Shown here in pieces: positions 19,091-29,401 of a stretch of 64,000 nucleotides of DNA. The position numbers were made by a program, and so were the translations under genes. The notes under the pieces are model-generated. The model did not search any database. It worked only from the letters and a program-made list of their open reading frames with translations, and was not told where the DNA came from. Position 1 is the stretch's first letter, and each line of letters begins with the position of its first letter. The DNA comes from Arthrobacter sp. OVS8 (GTDB lineage: Bacteria > Actinomycetota > Actinomycetes > Actinomycetales > Micrococcaceae), in contig CP116670.1 in assembly GCA_028370155.1 (NCBI GenBank), forward strand, positions 868,001 through 932,000. Direction: 5' to 3'.

Positions 19091-20152
19091 TTAGAAGTCG
19101 TACTTGTCGATGTTCTCGGCGTTGAAGACCGTGGGCGGCCCAACGATGACGAGGCCTCCCTTTTCGACCTTGCGTTCGCCCAGCTCACCCGCGGTGAAGG
19201 TATCCCCCTCGGCGCCGGTGATGGTGCCTTCCGTGAGCGCCTTGCCGGCGAAGGCCGCGACGTATCCCAGCTGGGCGGGATCCCAGAGGGCAAATTCCTT
19301 CACGGTCCCATCCTTGACGAAGGGGCGCATTTCGTTCGGCAGTCCCAGTCCCGTGAGGGCGACTTTGCCCTTGTACTCGGACGTCGAGAGGTACCGGGCG
19401 GTGGCCGCAATGCCGACCGTGGTGGGCGAGATGATGCCCTTCAGGTTCGGGTGGGCCTGCATAAGTCCCTGGGCCTCCTGGAAGGATTTCGTGTCGTTGT
19501 CGTCGCCGTAGACCTTGGCCACGAGCTTGATGTCCTTGTACTCGGGGTTAGAGGCCAGCTCCTCCTCCATGAACTTGATCCACTCGTTCTGGTTCGTGGC
19601 GTTTGCGGTGGCCGACAGGATGGCGATTTCGCCGCTGCCGCCGATCTGCTCGGCAATCAGCTTGGTCTGGATCAGCGCCACCTCCTTGGCCACCACCTGG
19701 CTGATAAAGACGTCGCGGCAATCCGGGTTGGCGTCCGAGTCGAACGCGACGATCTTGGCCCCGGCCGACCGGGCTTCGCCGAGGGCCGTGCAGACGGCGT
19801 CGGGATCGTTGGCGGCGATCACAATGACGTTGGTGCCGGCCTGCGTCTCGGCGTTGATGAAGGACACCTGGCTGGAGGCGGAAGCCTCGAGCGGCCCGAC
19901 CACCTGGGAGGAGGCGAAGCCGGCTTCGGTGGCGCCCTTCTCCCCGCCGCCCAGGACCACGTCGGTGTACGGGTTGTTGAGCTGCTTGGGGATGAAGGTG
20001 ATCTTCTGGTCCCCCGCCGCGGCGGGGCTGGTGCCGCCGTCGGATCCCGAGGCCCCATTACAGGCTGTCAGGGCTAGTGCGGCGGCGGCGGCGACAGCCA
20101 CCATGCCCGCCAAACGGCCGGTCTGGCCTGTGCTCTTGCGGTTCAACATCAT
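19091..20152 (-). CDS. rhaS: Rhamnose ABC transporter substrate-binding lipoprotein
   Basis: 353 residues, intact. Lipoprotein signal with lipobox LTAC (Cys 31), then a type I periplasmic-binding fold: ITFIPKQLNNPYTDVVLGGG, VIAANDPDAVCTALGEA, VAFDSDANPDCRDVF. This is the RhaS type of sugar-binding protein. ATG 20152 follows AAGGAAG. It lies downstream of the two permeases on the same strand and is followed by a strong stem-loop. The symbol is used in the transporter sense (RhaSTPQ), not the E. coli activator. Confidence 0.87.
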   Translation of the reverse strand: MMLNRKSTGQTGRLAGMVAVAAAAALALTACNGASGSDGGTSPAAAGDQKITFIPKQLNNPYTDVVLGGGEKGATEAGFASSQVVGPLEASASSQVSFINAETQAGTNVIVIAANDPDAVCTALGEARSAGAKIVAFDSDANPDCRDVFISQVVAKEVALIQTKLIAEQIGGSGEIAILSATANATNQNEWIKFMEEELASNPEYKDIKLVAKVYGDDNDTKSFQEAQGLMQAHPNLKGIISPTTVGIAATARYLSTSEYKGKVALTGLGLPNEMRPFVKDGTVKEFALWDPAQLGYVAAFAGKALTEGTITGAEGDTFTAGELGERKVEKGGLVIVGPPTVFNAENIDKYDF

Positions 20153-20229
20153 TGTTCTTCCTTTTTCCTCGTGCGGTCGGTACAGCCGGTCCGGTCTGGA
20201 CCCGGCAGCGGTAGTGCCTGGGCAGGTTT

Positions 20230-21310
20230 TCAGGTGGTGGTGCGGGTGAAGTTCCGGCGGACGCGTCGGGTGTGGCGCCACTGCCTGATCGCGGAGCCGA
20301 TGCTCGGCGCCACGACGGAGACGATCAGCAGCAGCCCGGTCACGGTGATGAGGACGACGTCGGAGACGCGGGCCAGGCGGAGGGCGTAGTTGAGGCTGCC
20401 GATCAGCAGGACACCGGCGATGACGCCGGGAATGGATCCCTTGCCGCCGAAGATCGAGACGCCGCCGAGCAGGACCGCGGCGATGACGGCCAGTTCCAGT
20501 CCGGACGCGTTGTCACTGCGGGCGCTTGTGTAGCGCAGCGTCCAGTAGATCCCGGCCAGGGCGGAGACGGCACCGGAGGCCACATAGAGCCAGAACTTGC
20601 TGCGGGCCACCTTGATGCCCACGAAGCTGGCTGCCTCCTTGCTGTAGCCGATGGCGAAGAGTCCGCGGCCGAACGGTGTGAAGTGCAGCAGGACCCCGAA
20701 GAAGACAATGACGGCAACGACGCCGATCATGACGGTCGGGATGCCCGTGCCGCCGAGTTTGGAAGTAAAGAAGGCCGTCAGCGCTTTCGGGAAGTTGGCC
20801 ACGGCGTTGTCGCCGATGGTCACGAGGGCCAGTCCCCGGAACAGTGCCAGGGTGCCGATCGTGACCGCCAGGGACGGCAGCCCGAGGACGGCGATGAGCA
20901 AGCCATTGAACATGCCGGCCGCGATGCCGCCAGGAGGCTGATCGCCAGCACCAGCCAGATGTCCATCCCGCCGCCCACAGCACGCCCATCAGCGCACTGG
21001 TCAGCCCGGCGATGCTCGCTACGGACAGATCGATTTCGCCGGTGATGATGATCAGGGTCATCGGCATGGCGATCAGCAGGACCGGGATGACGTCCAGAAG
21101 CAGGAATCCGGTGGTGACGGGTGAGGCAAAGCGCGGGATGGTGATGGCGGCGTAGATCAGGAATGCCACCAGGGCGTAGATGGTGATGGCGTCCCGGCCG
21201 GCCAGGATCCGCGCGGCGCCGGTCCTGCCCTTGGGCTCGGAGGCCAGCGGCTTGGTGCTGTCCGCCACCGGGGCCGGTGCCGTGCCTGTTGTTGACGTGG
21301 TTTCAGACAC
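20230..21310 (-). CDS. Rhamnose ABC transporter permease (frameshifted)
   Basis: About 360 residues, branched-chain/ribose-type permease with some 8-10 membrane segments. Signature GEIDLSVASIAGLTSALMG is present, as is LLGGVSIFGGKGSIPGV near the C-terminus. Two bases are missing close together near 20930-20975, both in G/C runs (GGGCGGCGGG and CTCCTGGCGGC). GTG 21310 overlaps the end of the other permease gene by 8 bases. RhaP or RhaQ cannot be told apart here. Confidence 0.85.
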
Positions 21311-22347
21311 TGCGCGCCTCGCTTATCCGCAGTTTCCGAGCTGTGCGCAGGCTCGCCACGCGGTCGATGATGATGGCCGTGAGAATCAGTACGCCGACGA
21401 TTGCCTGTTGCCAGAACTTGTCGACCCGCAGGGCGGTCAGGGAGCTGGTGATCGTGGTCAGGAGCAGGGCACCGAGGGCCGCTCCGGTGACCGTTCCGCT
21501 GCCGCCGAAGATCGCCACTCCGCCGACGACGGCGGCAGCCACCACGGTCAGTTCCATGCCGGTGCCCGTGGTGGCTCCGACGGAGTTGAAGCGGCTGGCG
21601 TAGAGCACGCCGGCCAGCCCGGCGAGGGCGCCATTGGCCAGGAAGGCAAGGAACACGCGCTTGGACACCTTGATGCCGAAGGCGGTGGCCGCATCAGGAT
21701 CCGATCCGATGGCGTACAGGTCCCGTCCGGGACGGGTGCCGCCATGTACACCGCCACTGCGGCGACCACCAGGATGGCCACCAGGGTGATGATGGGAAAT
21801 CCCAGCACGGTGTCCACCGAGAGTGCGCCGAAGGCGTCCGGCCGGTCACCGGCGAAGTACTGTTTTCCGCCGGCCCAGGCGTTGTTCAGGCCCCGGAACA
21901 CGTACAGGGTTCCGAGGGTGATGACGAGGGCGGGCACTTTGGCGGCGGTCACGAGGAGACCGTTGACCGCGCCCAGCAGCGCACCGAAGGCCATGCCGAT
22001 CACGAACACCGCGAAGATCGGCACGTCGGGCATCGCGGCGAAGATGGAGCCGGTGCCGAAGGCAACGAGTCCCAGCATCGACCCGACGGACAGGTCGATG
22101 TTCCGGGTGATGATCAGCAGGGTTTGCCCGGCGGCCAGGATCATCACGATGGTGGCGTTCAGCAGGAGGTCCTTCACACCCTGCGGCGTGAGGAAGAGGG
22201 GTTGATCAGGTAGGTGACCAGCACCAGCAGTGCCAGCGCGATGATCACGGGCAGTTCCCGCAGCCGCAGCAAGGACGCTGCCGCGCCCCGGGCGCCGCCG
22301 GCGGACGCCGTCGTCACCGGCTTCTTGTGGTCTAGGGCTGAACTCAC
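21303..22347 (-). CDS. Rhamnose ABC transporter permease (frameshifted)
   Basis: About 348 residues, paralogue of the adjacent permease. Signature [19 protein letters not shown] and a C-terminal [16 protein letters not shown] are visible. Two bases are missing, near 21735 (GTCCGGGACGGG) and near 22200 (GAGGGGTTG, expected one more G). GTG 22347 follows CAGGAGGA and overlaps the ATPase stop (GTGA). The two permeases form the heterodimeric membrane channel of the importer. Confidence 0.85.
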
Positions 22348-23886
22348 GGGGTTCCTCCTGCGGAAGACGTTGCGGCGTGCATCACGGATTCGGGGTTGGC
22401 TCCGGCGCGGTCCAGTTCTGCGGTGATCCGCCCTTCGCGCATGACCAGGACCCGGTCCGCCATCCCGAGGACTTCAGGGAGTTCGGAAGAGATCATCAGG
22501 ATGGCGATCCCCGCCCCGCGAGGTCGGAGATAAGACGGTGGACTTCGCTTTTGGTGCCGACGTCGATTCCGCGGGTGGGTTCGTCGATGATCAGCAGCCG
22601 CGGGTCCGTGGCCAGCCACTTGGCCAGCACCACTTTCTGCTGGTTTCCGCCGGAGAGGGTGGAGACCGCGTGCTCCTGTGACCCGGCCTTGACCTGGAGC
22701 CGTTTGCTCCATTCCCCGGCGGCACGGCGCTCGGCGGCGCCGTTGATCAGCCCCGCCGTCGCCAGCTTGTTGCGCAGGGTGAGTGTGACGTTGCGGGCCA
22801 CGGAGAGGTTCATGACCAGCCCCTGCTTGCGGCGGTCTTCGGGGACAAACCCCATGCCCGCGGTGATGGCCGCCTGCGGATCGCGGGGTTTGAGCATGTT
22901 TCCCCTGACGCTGATTTGTCCGGCGTCGTAAGGGTCGATGCCGAAGACGGCGCGGGCCACCTCCGTGCGTCCGGCGCCCACCAGGCCTGCCAGCGCCACG
23001 ATCTCCCCGGCGCGGACTTCGAAGCTGATGTCGCGGAAGACCCCGGCCCGGCTGAGTCCGTCGACTTTCAGGACGGTATCCCCGATCTCGGCCACCGTCT
23101 TGGGAAACAGCGCCTCAATGTCGCGGCCCACCATCTCGCGGACGATCTCCGCGACGGTGACGTCGGCGGTCCGGTGTGTGGCAATGTACCGGCCGTCCCG
23201 CATGACGGTGATCCGGTCGCACAGGTCGAAGACCTCGTCGAAGCGGTGCGAAATGAAGAGAATGCCGGTTCCCTTGTCCCTGAGGCCGCGGGCGACGGCG
23301 AACAGGCGCTCCACTTCAACACCGCTCAGGGCGGCCGTCGGCTCGTCCATCACCAGCACCTTGGCGTCGAGCGAGATGGCCTTGGCGATTTCGATGATCT
23401 GCTGGTCCGCAATGGACAGGCCCTCGGCAGTCCGTGTGGGATCGATGGGAACGCCAAGCCGTTCGAAGAGCAGGCCCGCCTCCCGGACCATGGTTGCCTT
23501 GCTGATCAGGCCGAACCGGCCCTTGGGCTGGCGGCCGACGAAGATGTTCTCCGCGACGCTGAGGTCCGGGAAGAGTGTGGGCTCCTGGTAGATCACGGAG
23601 ATTCCGGCGGCCTTGCTGTCGCCGACATTGCGGAACTGGACGCTCTCCCCGCCCACCCTGAAATCGCCCGAGTCCGGGTGGTGCAGGCCTGCGAGGATCT
23701 TGACCAGCGTTGACTTGCCGGCGCCGTTCTCCCCGACCAGTGCGTGGATTTCGCCCGCCCGGATTTCAACGGTGCCGTCGGCCAGGGCGACCACCGGGCC
23801 GAAGGTCTTGGCCGCGTGGGAAAGGGAAAGTGCCGCCCTGATCGCTCCCCTGAGGGACCGGACCGGGAACTGTCTGTCTGCTGCAT
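22344..23886 (-). CDS. Rhamnose/sugar ABC transporter ATP-binding protein, two ABC domains (frameshifted)
   Basis: About 514 residues with two nucleotide-binding domains in one chain, as in RhaT/RbsA/XylG. The first has [29 protein letters not shown] and [12 protein letters not shown]; the second has degenerate Walker [32 protein letters not shown] and [11 protein letters not shown]. Two bases are missing, near 23855 and near 22515. The start is taken as ATG 23886; its ribosome site is weak. It is the first gene of the minus-strand rhamnose operon, downstream of two LacI-type operators. Confidence 0.9.
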
Positions 23887-23926
23887 GTAAGTAACCGCAC
23901 CTTTGGGGCTGAGTGAACGTCGATAA

Positions 23927-23938
23927 TGAATCGTTTCA
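23927..23938. promoter_or_regulatory. LacI-type operator TGAATCGTTTCA
   Basis: Near-palindromic 12-mer with a central CG, fitting consensus TGAAWCGWTTCA, 41 bases upstream of the ABC ATPase start. A second copy lies 88 bases away. Likely bound by the divergent LacI regulator at 24130. Confidence 0.6.
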
Positions 23939-24014
23939 GAGCTGCTGTGATTTGAATCATAGGATCACTCCGGTCCCGACGTCAAGAGATGACAAGAGCG
24001 TGGATGATGGGTTT

Positions 24015-24026
24015 TGATTCGTTTCA
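24015..24026. promoter_or_regulatory. LacI-type operator TGATTCGTTTCA
   Basis: Second copy of the CG-centred element with one arm identical (CGTTTCA), 104 bases before the regulator start. Two operators spaced about eight helical turns could allow looping and autoregulation. Confidence 0.55.
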
Positions 24027-24129
24027 ATGAAAGGGTTCAAAAGGGGCCGCGGGCGGGTATCCTGAGGGCACCATCAGATACGCCCCGATTGCCCCGCCCG
24101 GAGCAACGCCAGTATTCAGGAGCACAGGA

Positions 24130-25137
24130 ATGGTTTCAGCCAGCGTCAAGGACGTCGCAGCCCTGGCCGGCGTCTCCGTCGGGACCGTATCCAATGTGCT
24201 CAACCGGCCGGAAAAGGTCTCCGGGAAGTCACGGCCCGGGTGCAGGCAGCGATCGACAAACTTGGTTTTGTGCGCAATGACGCCGCCCGCCAGCTCCGCG
24301 CCGGCATGAGCCACAGTGTTGGGCTGGTAGTGCTGGATGCCGCAAACCCCTTCTTCACGGATTTGGCCAGAGGAGCCGAAGACCGGGCGGCGGCCGAACA
24401 TTTCACTGTCCTGGTGGGCAATAGCAATGAGGATGCGGGCCGGGAAGCGGCCTACCTGGATCTCTTTGAACAGCAGCGCGTCCGCGGGTGCTGCTGTCCC
24501 CGTGGGCAATGTGATCCCCCGGCTCGAACAGTTGCGCCGGCGCGGCATCCCGACAGTCCTCGTCGACCGGCAGGCGGACAACCCGAGTTTCTCCTCGGTG
24601 GCCGTGGACGACCTGGCCGGCGGCGAGATGGCCGTGGCCCACCTGCTGTCCACGGGCCGGCGACGGATCGCCTTCGTGGGCGGACCGGAAGGTATTCGCC
24701 AGGTGGCAGACCGGCTCGCCGGAGCGCGGAAGGCCATGGTGGCTGCGCCCGATGCCACCTTGGAAGTCATCGCCACAGAGTCGCTGACAGTGCTCTCCGG
24801 CCGGTCCGCCGGAGAAGCCATCCGGCTCCGGCCCGCGGCGGAACGGCCCGATGCGATCTTCGCGGCCAACGACTTGCTCGCGGTGGGTGTCCTGCAGGGC
24901 CTGATGCTGATGGGTGGCGTGCAGGTGCCGCAGGAAATAGCGCTGATCGGCTATGACGACATTGAATTCGCCGCCGCTGCGGTGGTCCCCCTGTCATCCA
25001 TACGGCAGCCCAGCGCCCTGATTGGTTCGACGGCCCTGGAGTTGCTGCTGCGGGAGGCAGGCTCCGAGGCCGGGTTCGTTCCGCGCCAGGTGGTCTTCCC
25101 TCCGGAACTGGTAGTCCGGGCGTCCACCCGGGCCTGA
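24130..25137 (+). CDS. LacI family regulator of the rhamnose operon (frameshifted)
   Basis: About 336 residues. Helix-turn-helix SVKDVAALAGVSVGTVSNVL begins at residue 4, then a sugar-binding-type sensor domain with AANDLLAVGVLQGL and ALIGYDDIEFAAAAVVPLSS. Three bases are missing: one near 24225 and two near 24488-24510 (CCGCGGGTG and GTCCCCGTG). It is divergent from the rhamnose ABC/catabolic operon and faces the two operators in the gap, so it most likely represses that operon and itself in the absence of L-rhamnose or L-rhamnulose. The inducer is inferred from context. Confidence 0.87.
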
Positions 25138-25189
25138 CCGTCCCGGACCGGCGTCCCGGGTCGCCGCGATGTCACGGCCCGGCGGATAC

Positions 25190-27884
25190 CTACCGGTACT
25201 GGACCGGCGCCGAAGGGTCCGGAGCGATGGGGTCCGGTGCGATGCTGTCCACCGTCGCTTCCGTGCCGGCTTCCGGGACGCCGTCGGGGGCAGGCGTCTC
25301 AGCGGCGGGCGGTTCGGGCCGTTCCACCGGCACGCTGTCCGTTGCGATGTCGTCACAGACGGCGTCGACTTCCTGCCAGAACCGCGCGTCGACCCAGTAG
25401 CCCGTATGGCTCAGGACATGCGGCAACGGCTGGGCGAACACATACTTGTGCGTCGACGGGTCGACAAGGCGGACATCCGTGGCGCTGGACGCCGGCCAGT
25501 CAGCTGTGGCGACGGGACCGCCGATGTAGTCAGTGTCGTAGTAGACATTGCGCCAGCGGACAGCACCCAGGCCGCCGTTGCCGCGGGCGAAACCCTGCAG
25601 GAGAGCATCGCTGACCAGGGCGGGAAAGGCCCACCGGTAGAGCTTCGCCAACGGAGAGCCGAGCGTGACAAGGCCGACGCCCTTTTCCCCGTGGCGGGCC
25701 GACTCACGCGCCAGCACGGCCGCGGCCACCACGCTGCCCTGAGAGTGGGCGGTGAGCACCACCCGGCCCTGGTTGTCATGCAATCTCCAGATCCGGCGCG
25801 TCAGCTCCGGCACGGCCCGCTCGGTGTACGACGGCGGCGCGAACGGGTGGAACGACCGCGGAAAGAACGTCCCGACGTCGAAGGGTGACAACAGGGCCTT
25901 CCGCCACTTTTCCTGGCGGAAAGCGAGCCTGAGCACCACCCCGTAGACAATGGGCAAGGAGGCACTGACCCATCTGGCCGGTCCGATGTCCGCGATGGGC
26001 GGATCCTGGTCCAACAGCCAGACCCGAGCGGCGAAGAGCGCGGCCCCGATCAGCCCCGCACCGGCGACGGCGACCGCCAAATACGCCGCCATCGCGGGGG
26101 CGTGCTCTCCGATCAGGAGCATCCTGGCCACGTGGCGGACCCAGGGACTGGGAGGCATCCTGCCGGTGACCGGCGACGCGGCGGACCGGTCCCGACTGAA
26201 GGGCGCCGGGCCGAACGCCGACACCGTCCAGGCGTCCCTGCGTTGCAGGCCGATGTCAACTGCCTCCGCGGACGGCGCTGCTGTCAGAGACGGGCCGGTT
26301 TGCGGCGGCTCCGCGACGTCGTAGTCGCGCCGGAGTTCGTCCACAAGCGTCACAGCCCGCTGCCTCGATGTGACGGACAGCCACACCCCGGCGGCCACCG
26401 CGAAGACCGCCATCACGCCGATGAGGCCCAGGGCAAGAAGGGAAGCCATGGACGCCACGGCCTTCGGCACCCACAGCACCGGACCCGCGTAGTCGCCCGG
26501 CCCACCGCTATCCGCCGTGTTTCCTCCTTCGGGCCCGAGCCCGTACCTGACCGTGGCGAGCCCGTCGGCAACCAGCATCATCAATGACAACAGCACCGCG
26601 TTGGTCAGGATAAGCGCCACAACATTCAGCACCACGGGCGCCGCCCACGGAAACACCTTGGCCGATCCGCGCGCCGTCAACGCCAGGCGCTTCAGGCGCT
26701 CCGGCCCGCGCTGCACCACCCTCACAGCGCGCCTCCACCGGTTGCCCCACGCTGCCGCGTGCTGAACCATCAGCGGGACCAACAACGCAATGGTGAGCGT
26801 CCAGCCGGCAGCAACCGACACATCGATCCCGGGCAGGATGCCGGCCGGCTGGGCGACCGCCCCGACGCCGGCATCGCTGAGTTCGAGAGGCAGCATCAAG
26901 GCCCCGGCGACCCCGAGAAACAGGGCGGCGACTGACGCGCCGAGCGTCGCGCGGGCGAGGAACTCGTGAGCCTCGTCCCATGCGAGCATCACGATCACAA
27001 CAACCAGGGTGGCGGCGGAGACGGCGGCGGCTGTCCGGGCACTGACCTGGGCCCCTGTATCCGCGAGTTCCATGACCCCGCCGAGTTGGGAAACGCACCA
27101 GCCCAAGGTCCCCGCTGCCACCGCGATGCCCGCCGCCAGGTGCAGGTCCGACAGATGCTGGTGCCAGCGGCGCCCCGACCAGAATTCGGCGCTGCGCAGT
27201 CCCCGCCTGCGCCGCGGCACAGCGACCGAAGGGCACGGGTCTGTCCGTCCCCTGTGTCGGTGGTTCAACGCCTTCATAGCTGGTCCGCGAACGGGACGCC
27301 AGGACGTAGAAGAGCACCGCGACGGCAACGGGTGCGATAGTGCCTGCCGCAAGCCGGAATCCCGGCCGGTCGTAGGGAGCCAGAAGGTCCAGCACAGGCA
27401 GGCCCCACAGCTGGCTGCGGCATTGCATCTGGCCCAGGCACTGGTAGGCGAACGTATCCAGGCTGGGCATCGTGACCATAATGGCGGTGCTCAACGTCAG
27501 CGCTAGGGCGGCGAGCCGGGCAAACCAGCGGAACGTCCACGTCGTCGGTTCCGCCGCCGCCTCCTCGGGTCCGGACATCACGGCGCGCCGCGCCATCCAG
27601 CCGGCCATATTGGCAAGCATCGACGGCAGCAGCGGCGTCCACAGCACGCGCAGCGGCGAGTGCGAGGTCAGGCCGCCCCAGGAGTACGCCTCCCGGTGCC
27701 GGCCGCGGGCGTCCGCCGTCCGGTAGAACCCTGCGATCCGGTCCCCGGCGACCCTGGTCGGCTTCATGTCGCCGAGGAGTGCCTCTGGCGGCGTGCCGCC
27801 CACGCCGTGCACCCGGATCTCCGTCAAACCGCTCAGGTCCACGGCGTCGGGGACGAGTCCGGCCGAGTCCTTGGTCTCGCCCAT
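25190..27884 (-). CDS. Large integral membrane protein with alpha/beta-hydrolase (lipase-like) domain (frameshifted)
   Basis: About 898 residues. Near the N-terminus lies LTEIRVHGVGGTPPEALLGD, a start typical of membrane-bound alpha/beta-hydrolase proteins; many membrane segments follow, then a C-terminal part with the nucleophile elbow AHSQGSVVAAAVLA and the following VTLGSPLAKLYR. A tail rich in Pro, Ala and Glu ends the protein. Two bases are missing (or one extra) in 27200-27290. ATG 27884 has GGGGA before it; an alternative start at 27931 with a stronger AGGAG would need another missing G. Substrate unknown; a membrane lipid or ester is a guess. Confidence 0.72.
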
Positions 27885-27931
27885 CAGATCCCCGTCAATG
27901 CCGGTGCGAGGCTGGCAAAATCCGACATCAT
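27884..27931 (-). CDS. 15-residue leader ORF or displaced N-terminus of the hydrolase
   Basis: ATGATG at 27931/27928 has a strong GGCAGGAGATC ribosome site and reads MMSDFASLAPALTGI, stopping at a TGA that overlaps the hydrolase ATG (TGATG). As printed it is a short upstream ORF positioned for termination-reinitiation coupling. If one G is missing in the ACGGGGATC run, it instead becomes the N-terminus of the hydrolase (continuing as TGDLMGETKDS). The second option is favoured because missing G bases are common in this window. Confidence 0.35.
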   Translation of the reverse strand: MMSDFASLAPALTGI

Positions 27932-28023
27932 GATCTCCTGCCTCAGGGGGACGGCGCGGGGCTGACTTGATATTGGACCTTGCCACCATAGATTGCAATG
28001 CTCGGGAGGGTTCCTCCGCCGGG

Positions 28024-29307
28024 TCAGACGAGGCGGTGGTGGTCCTTGCCCCGCATGCGGACGGCCACCAGGAGTCCGGACAACGCCGTCAGTCCGGCGA
28101 CGACCCCGACGGCGGCCGGAATGCCGTACGCATCGGCGATGATCCCGGAGAGCAGCGCGCCGACAGCGAAGCCGCCGTCGCGCCAGAGCCGGTAGATGCC
28201 GACCGAGCGGGCGCGCCATTCCGGATGCGCGACGTCGCCGATGGCCGCCAGCAGGGTGGGGTACACCATGGCCGTGCCCAGACCGAGGAGCGCGGCGGCC
28301 GTGAGCCAGATCCCGAAGTCCTCACCGACGGCGATCATCGCCAGGGCGGCGGCCTGGACAAGCATGCCGCCCACGATCAGCCATTTCCGGCCGTATTTGT
28401 CCGACAACGCCCCGGTGACGAGCTGCGCGGCGCCCCAGACGGCCGGGTAGACGGCGGCGAGGATGCCGATCTTTTCGATCGTCAGTCCGGCGGCGGCGAA
28501 GAGGACCGGGAAGAGGCCCCAGGCCAGTCCGTCGTTGAGGTTGTTGACCATCCCGGCCTGGCTGACCGAAGACAGTGACTTGTCCCGGAAGCTGGTGAGG
28601 GTGAAAATCTCGCGGTTGCTCAAGTGTCCGTGGGCGTCGGCGTGGGCGTTCGTGTGGTTGGCCGCTTCCAGCCGGGCGTGGCCCTGGGTTTCCTTCACGG
28701 CGAAGACCGACAGTCCGAGGCCCAGCGCGATGTAGGCCGCGCCGAGCAGGAACGGTCCGGGCCGCAGTCCGTAGTTGGCGGCAATGTAGCCGGTGGCGAG
28801 GGCGGTTCCGGCCACGCCCAGGTACCCGGCCGCCTCATTCAGGCCCATGGCCAGGCCCCGCCGGGACGGGCCCACCAGGTCCATCTTCATCACGACGGTG
28901 GTGGACCAGGTGAGGCCCTGGCTGATGCCCAGGATCACGTTGGCGGCAACGATCCAGCCCCAGGAGGGTCCGAAAATGAGCATCAGGGGCACGGGCAGGG
29001 CGATGAGCCAGCCCGCTATCAGGACGGGTTTGCGGCCAAAGCGGTCGGACAGGGTACCGGCGAAGTAGTTGGTGGCGGCCTTGGCGAGGCCGAAGGCGAG
29101 GATGTAGGTCAGCGCCGACGTGTACAGGTCCAGGTGGAAGACCTGCCCGGCCAGCAGCGGAAGGACGGTGCGTTCCTGGCCCAGCGTGCCGCCGACAAGG
29201 GCGTTCACGGCGACGAGGAGCATGAACTGGGCCAGATTCTGCCGGAGGCCCAGCGTGATGCCGGCGCGGCGGCCCTGCTGCAGTGAATTGGTGTTGCCGG
29301 ATGTCAT
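28024..29307 (-). CDS. MFS transporter
   Basis: 427 residues, intact, 12 predicted membrane segments. The MFS motif A-like GTLSDRFGRKPVLI lies after the second segment, repeated as GALSDKYGRKWLIV in the second half. A histidine-rich central loop (HTNAHADAHGHLSN) sits between the halves. It follows the persulfide dioxygenase gene on the same strand, separated by a strong hairpin, so it may be a partly co-expressed member of the sulfur regulon. Substrate unknown. Confidence 0.8.
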   Translation of the reverse strand: MTSGNTNSLQQGRRAGITLGLRQNLAQFMLLVAVNALVGGTLGQERTVLPLLAGQVFHLDLYTSALTYILAFGLAKAATNYFAGTLSDRFGRKPVLIAGWLIALPVPLMLIFGPSWGWIVAANVILGISQGLTWSTTVVMKMDLVGPSRRGLAMGLNEAAGYLGVAGTALATGYIAANYGLRPGPFLLGAAYIALGLGLSVFAVKETQGHARLEAANHTNAHADAHGHLSNREIFTLTSFRDKSLSSVSQAGMVNNLNDGLAWGLFPVLFAAAGLTIEKIGILAAVYPAVWGAAQLVTGALSDKYGRKWLIVGGMLVQAAALAMIAVGEDFGIWLTAAALLGLGTAMVYPTLLAAIGDVAHPEWRARSVGIYRLWRDGGFAVGALLSGIIADAYGIPAAVGVVAGLTALSGLLVAVRMRGKDHHRLV

Positions 29308-29336
29308 GCTGCTCCACTTGGTTGGGGACGAACGGT

Positions 29337-29367
29337 GGCGGCGGCCCTGGTGTTCAGGGCCGCCGCC
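29337..29367 (-). terminator. Strong hairpin between the persulfide dioxygenase and MFS genes
   Basis: Perfect 13-base stem GGCGGCGGCCCTG / CAGGGCCGCCGCC with a GTGTT loop, 35 bases after the dioxygenase-rhodanese stop at 29402. No U-tract follows on the minus strand; it likely limits read-through into the MFS gene or stabilises the upstream message. Confidence 0.5.
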
Positions 29368-29401
29368 AGCGGTGTCGGTCAGGTAGTGCCGGTGGTGCGG
29401 G

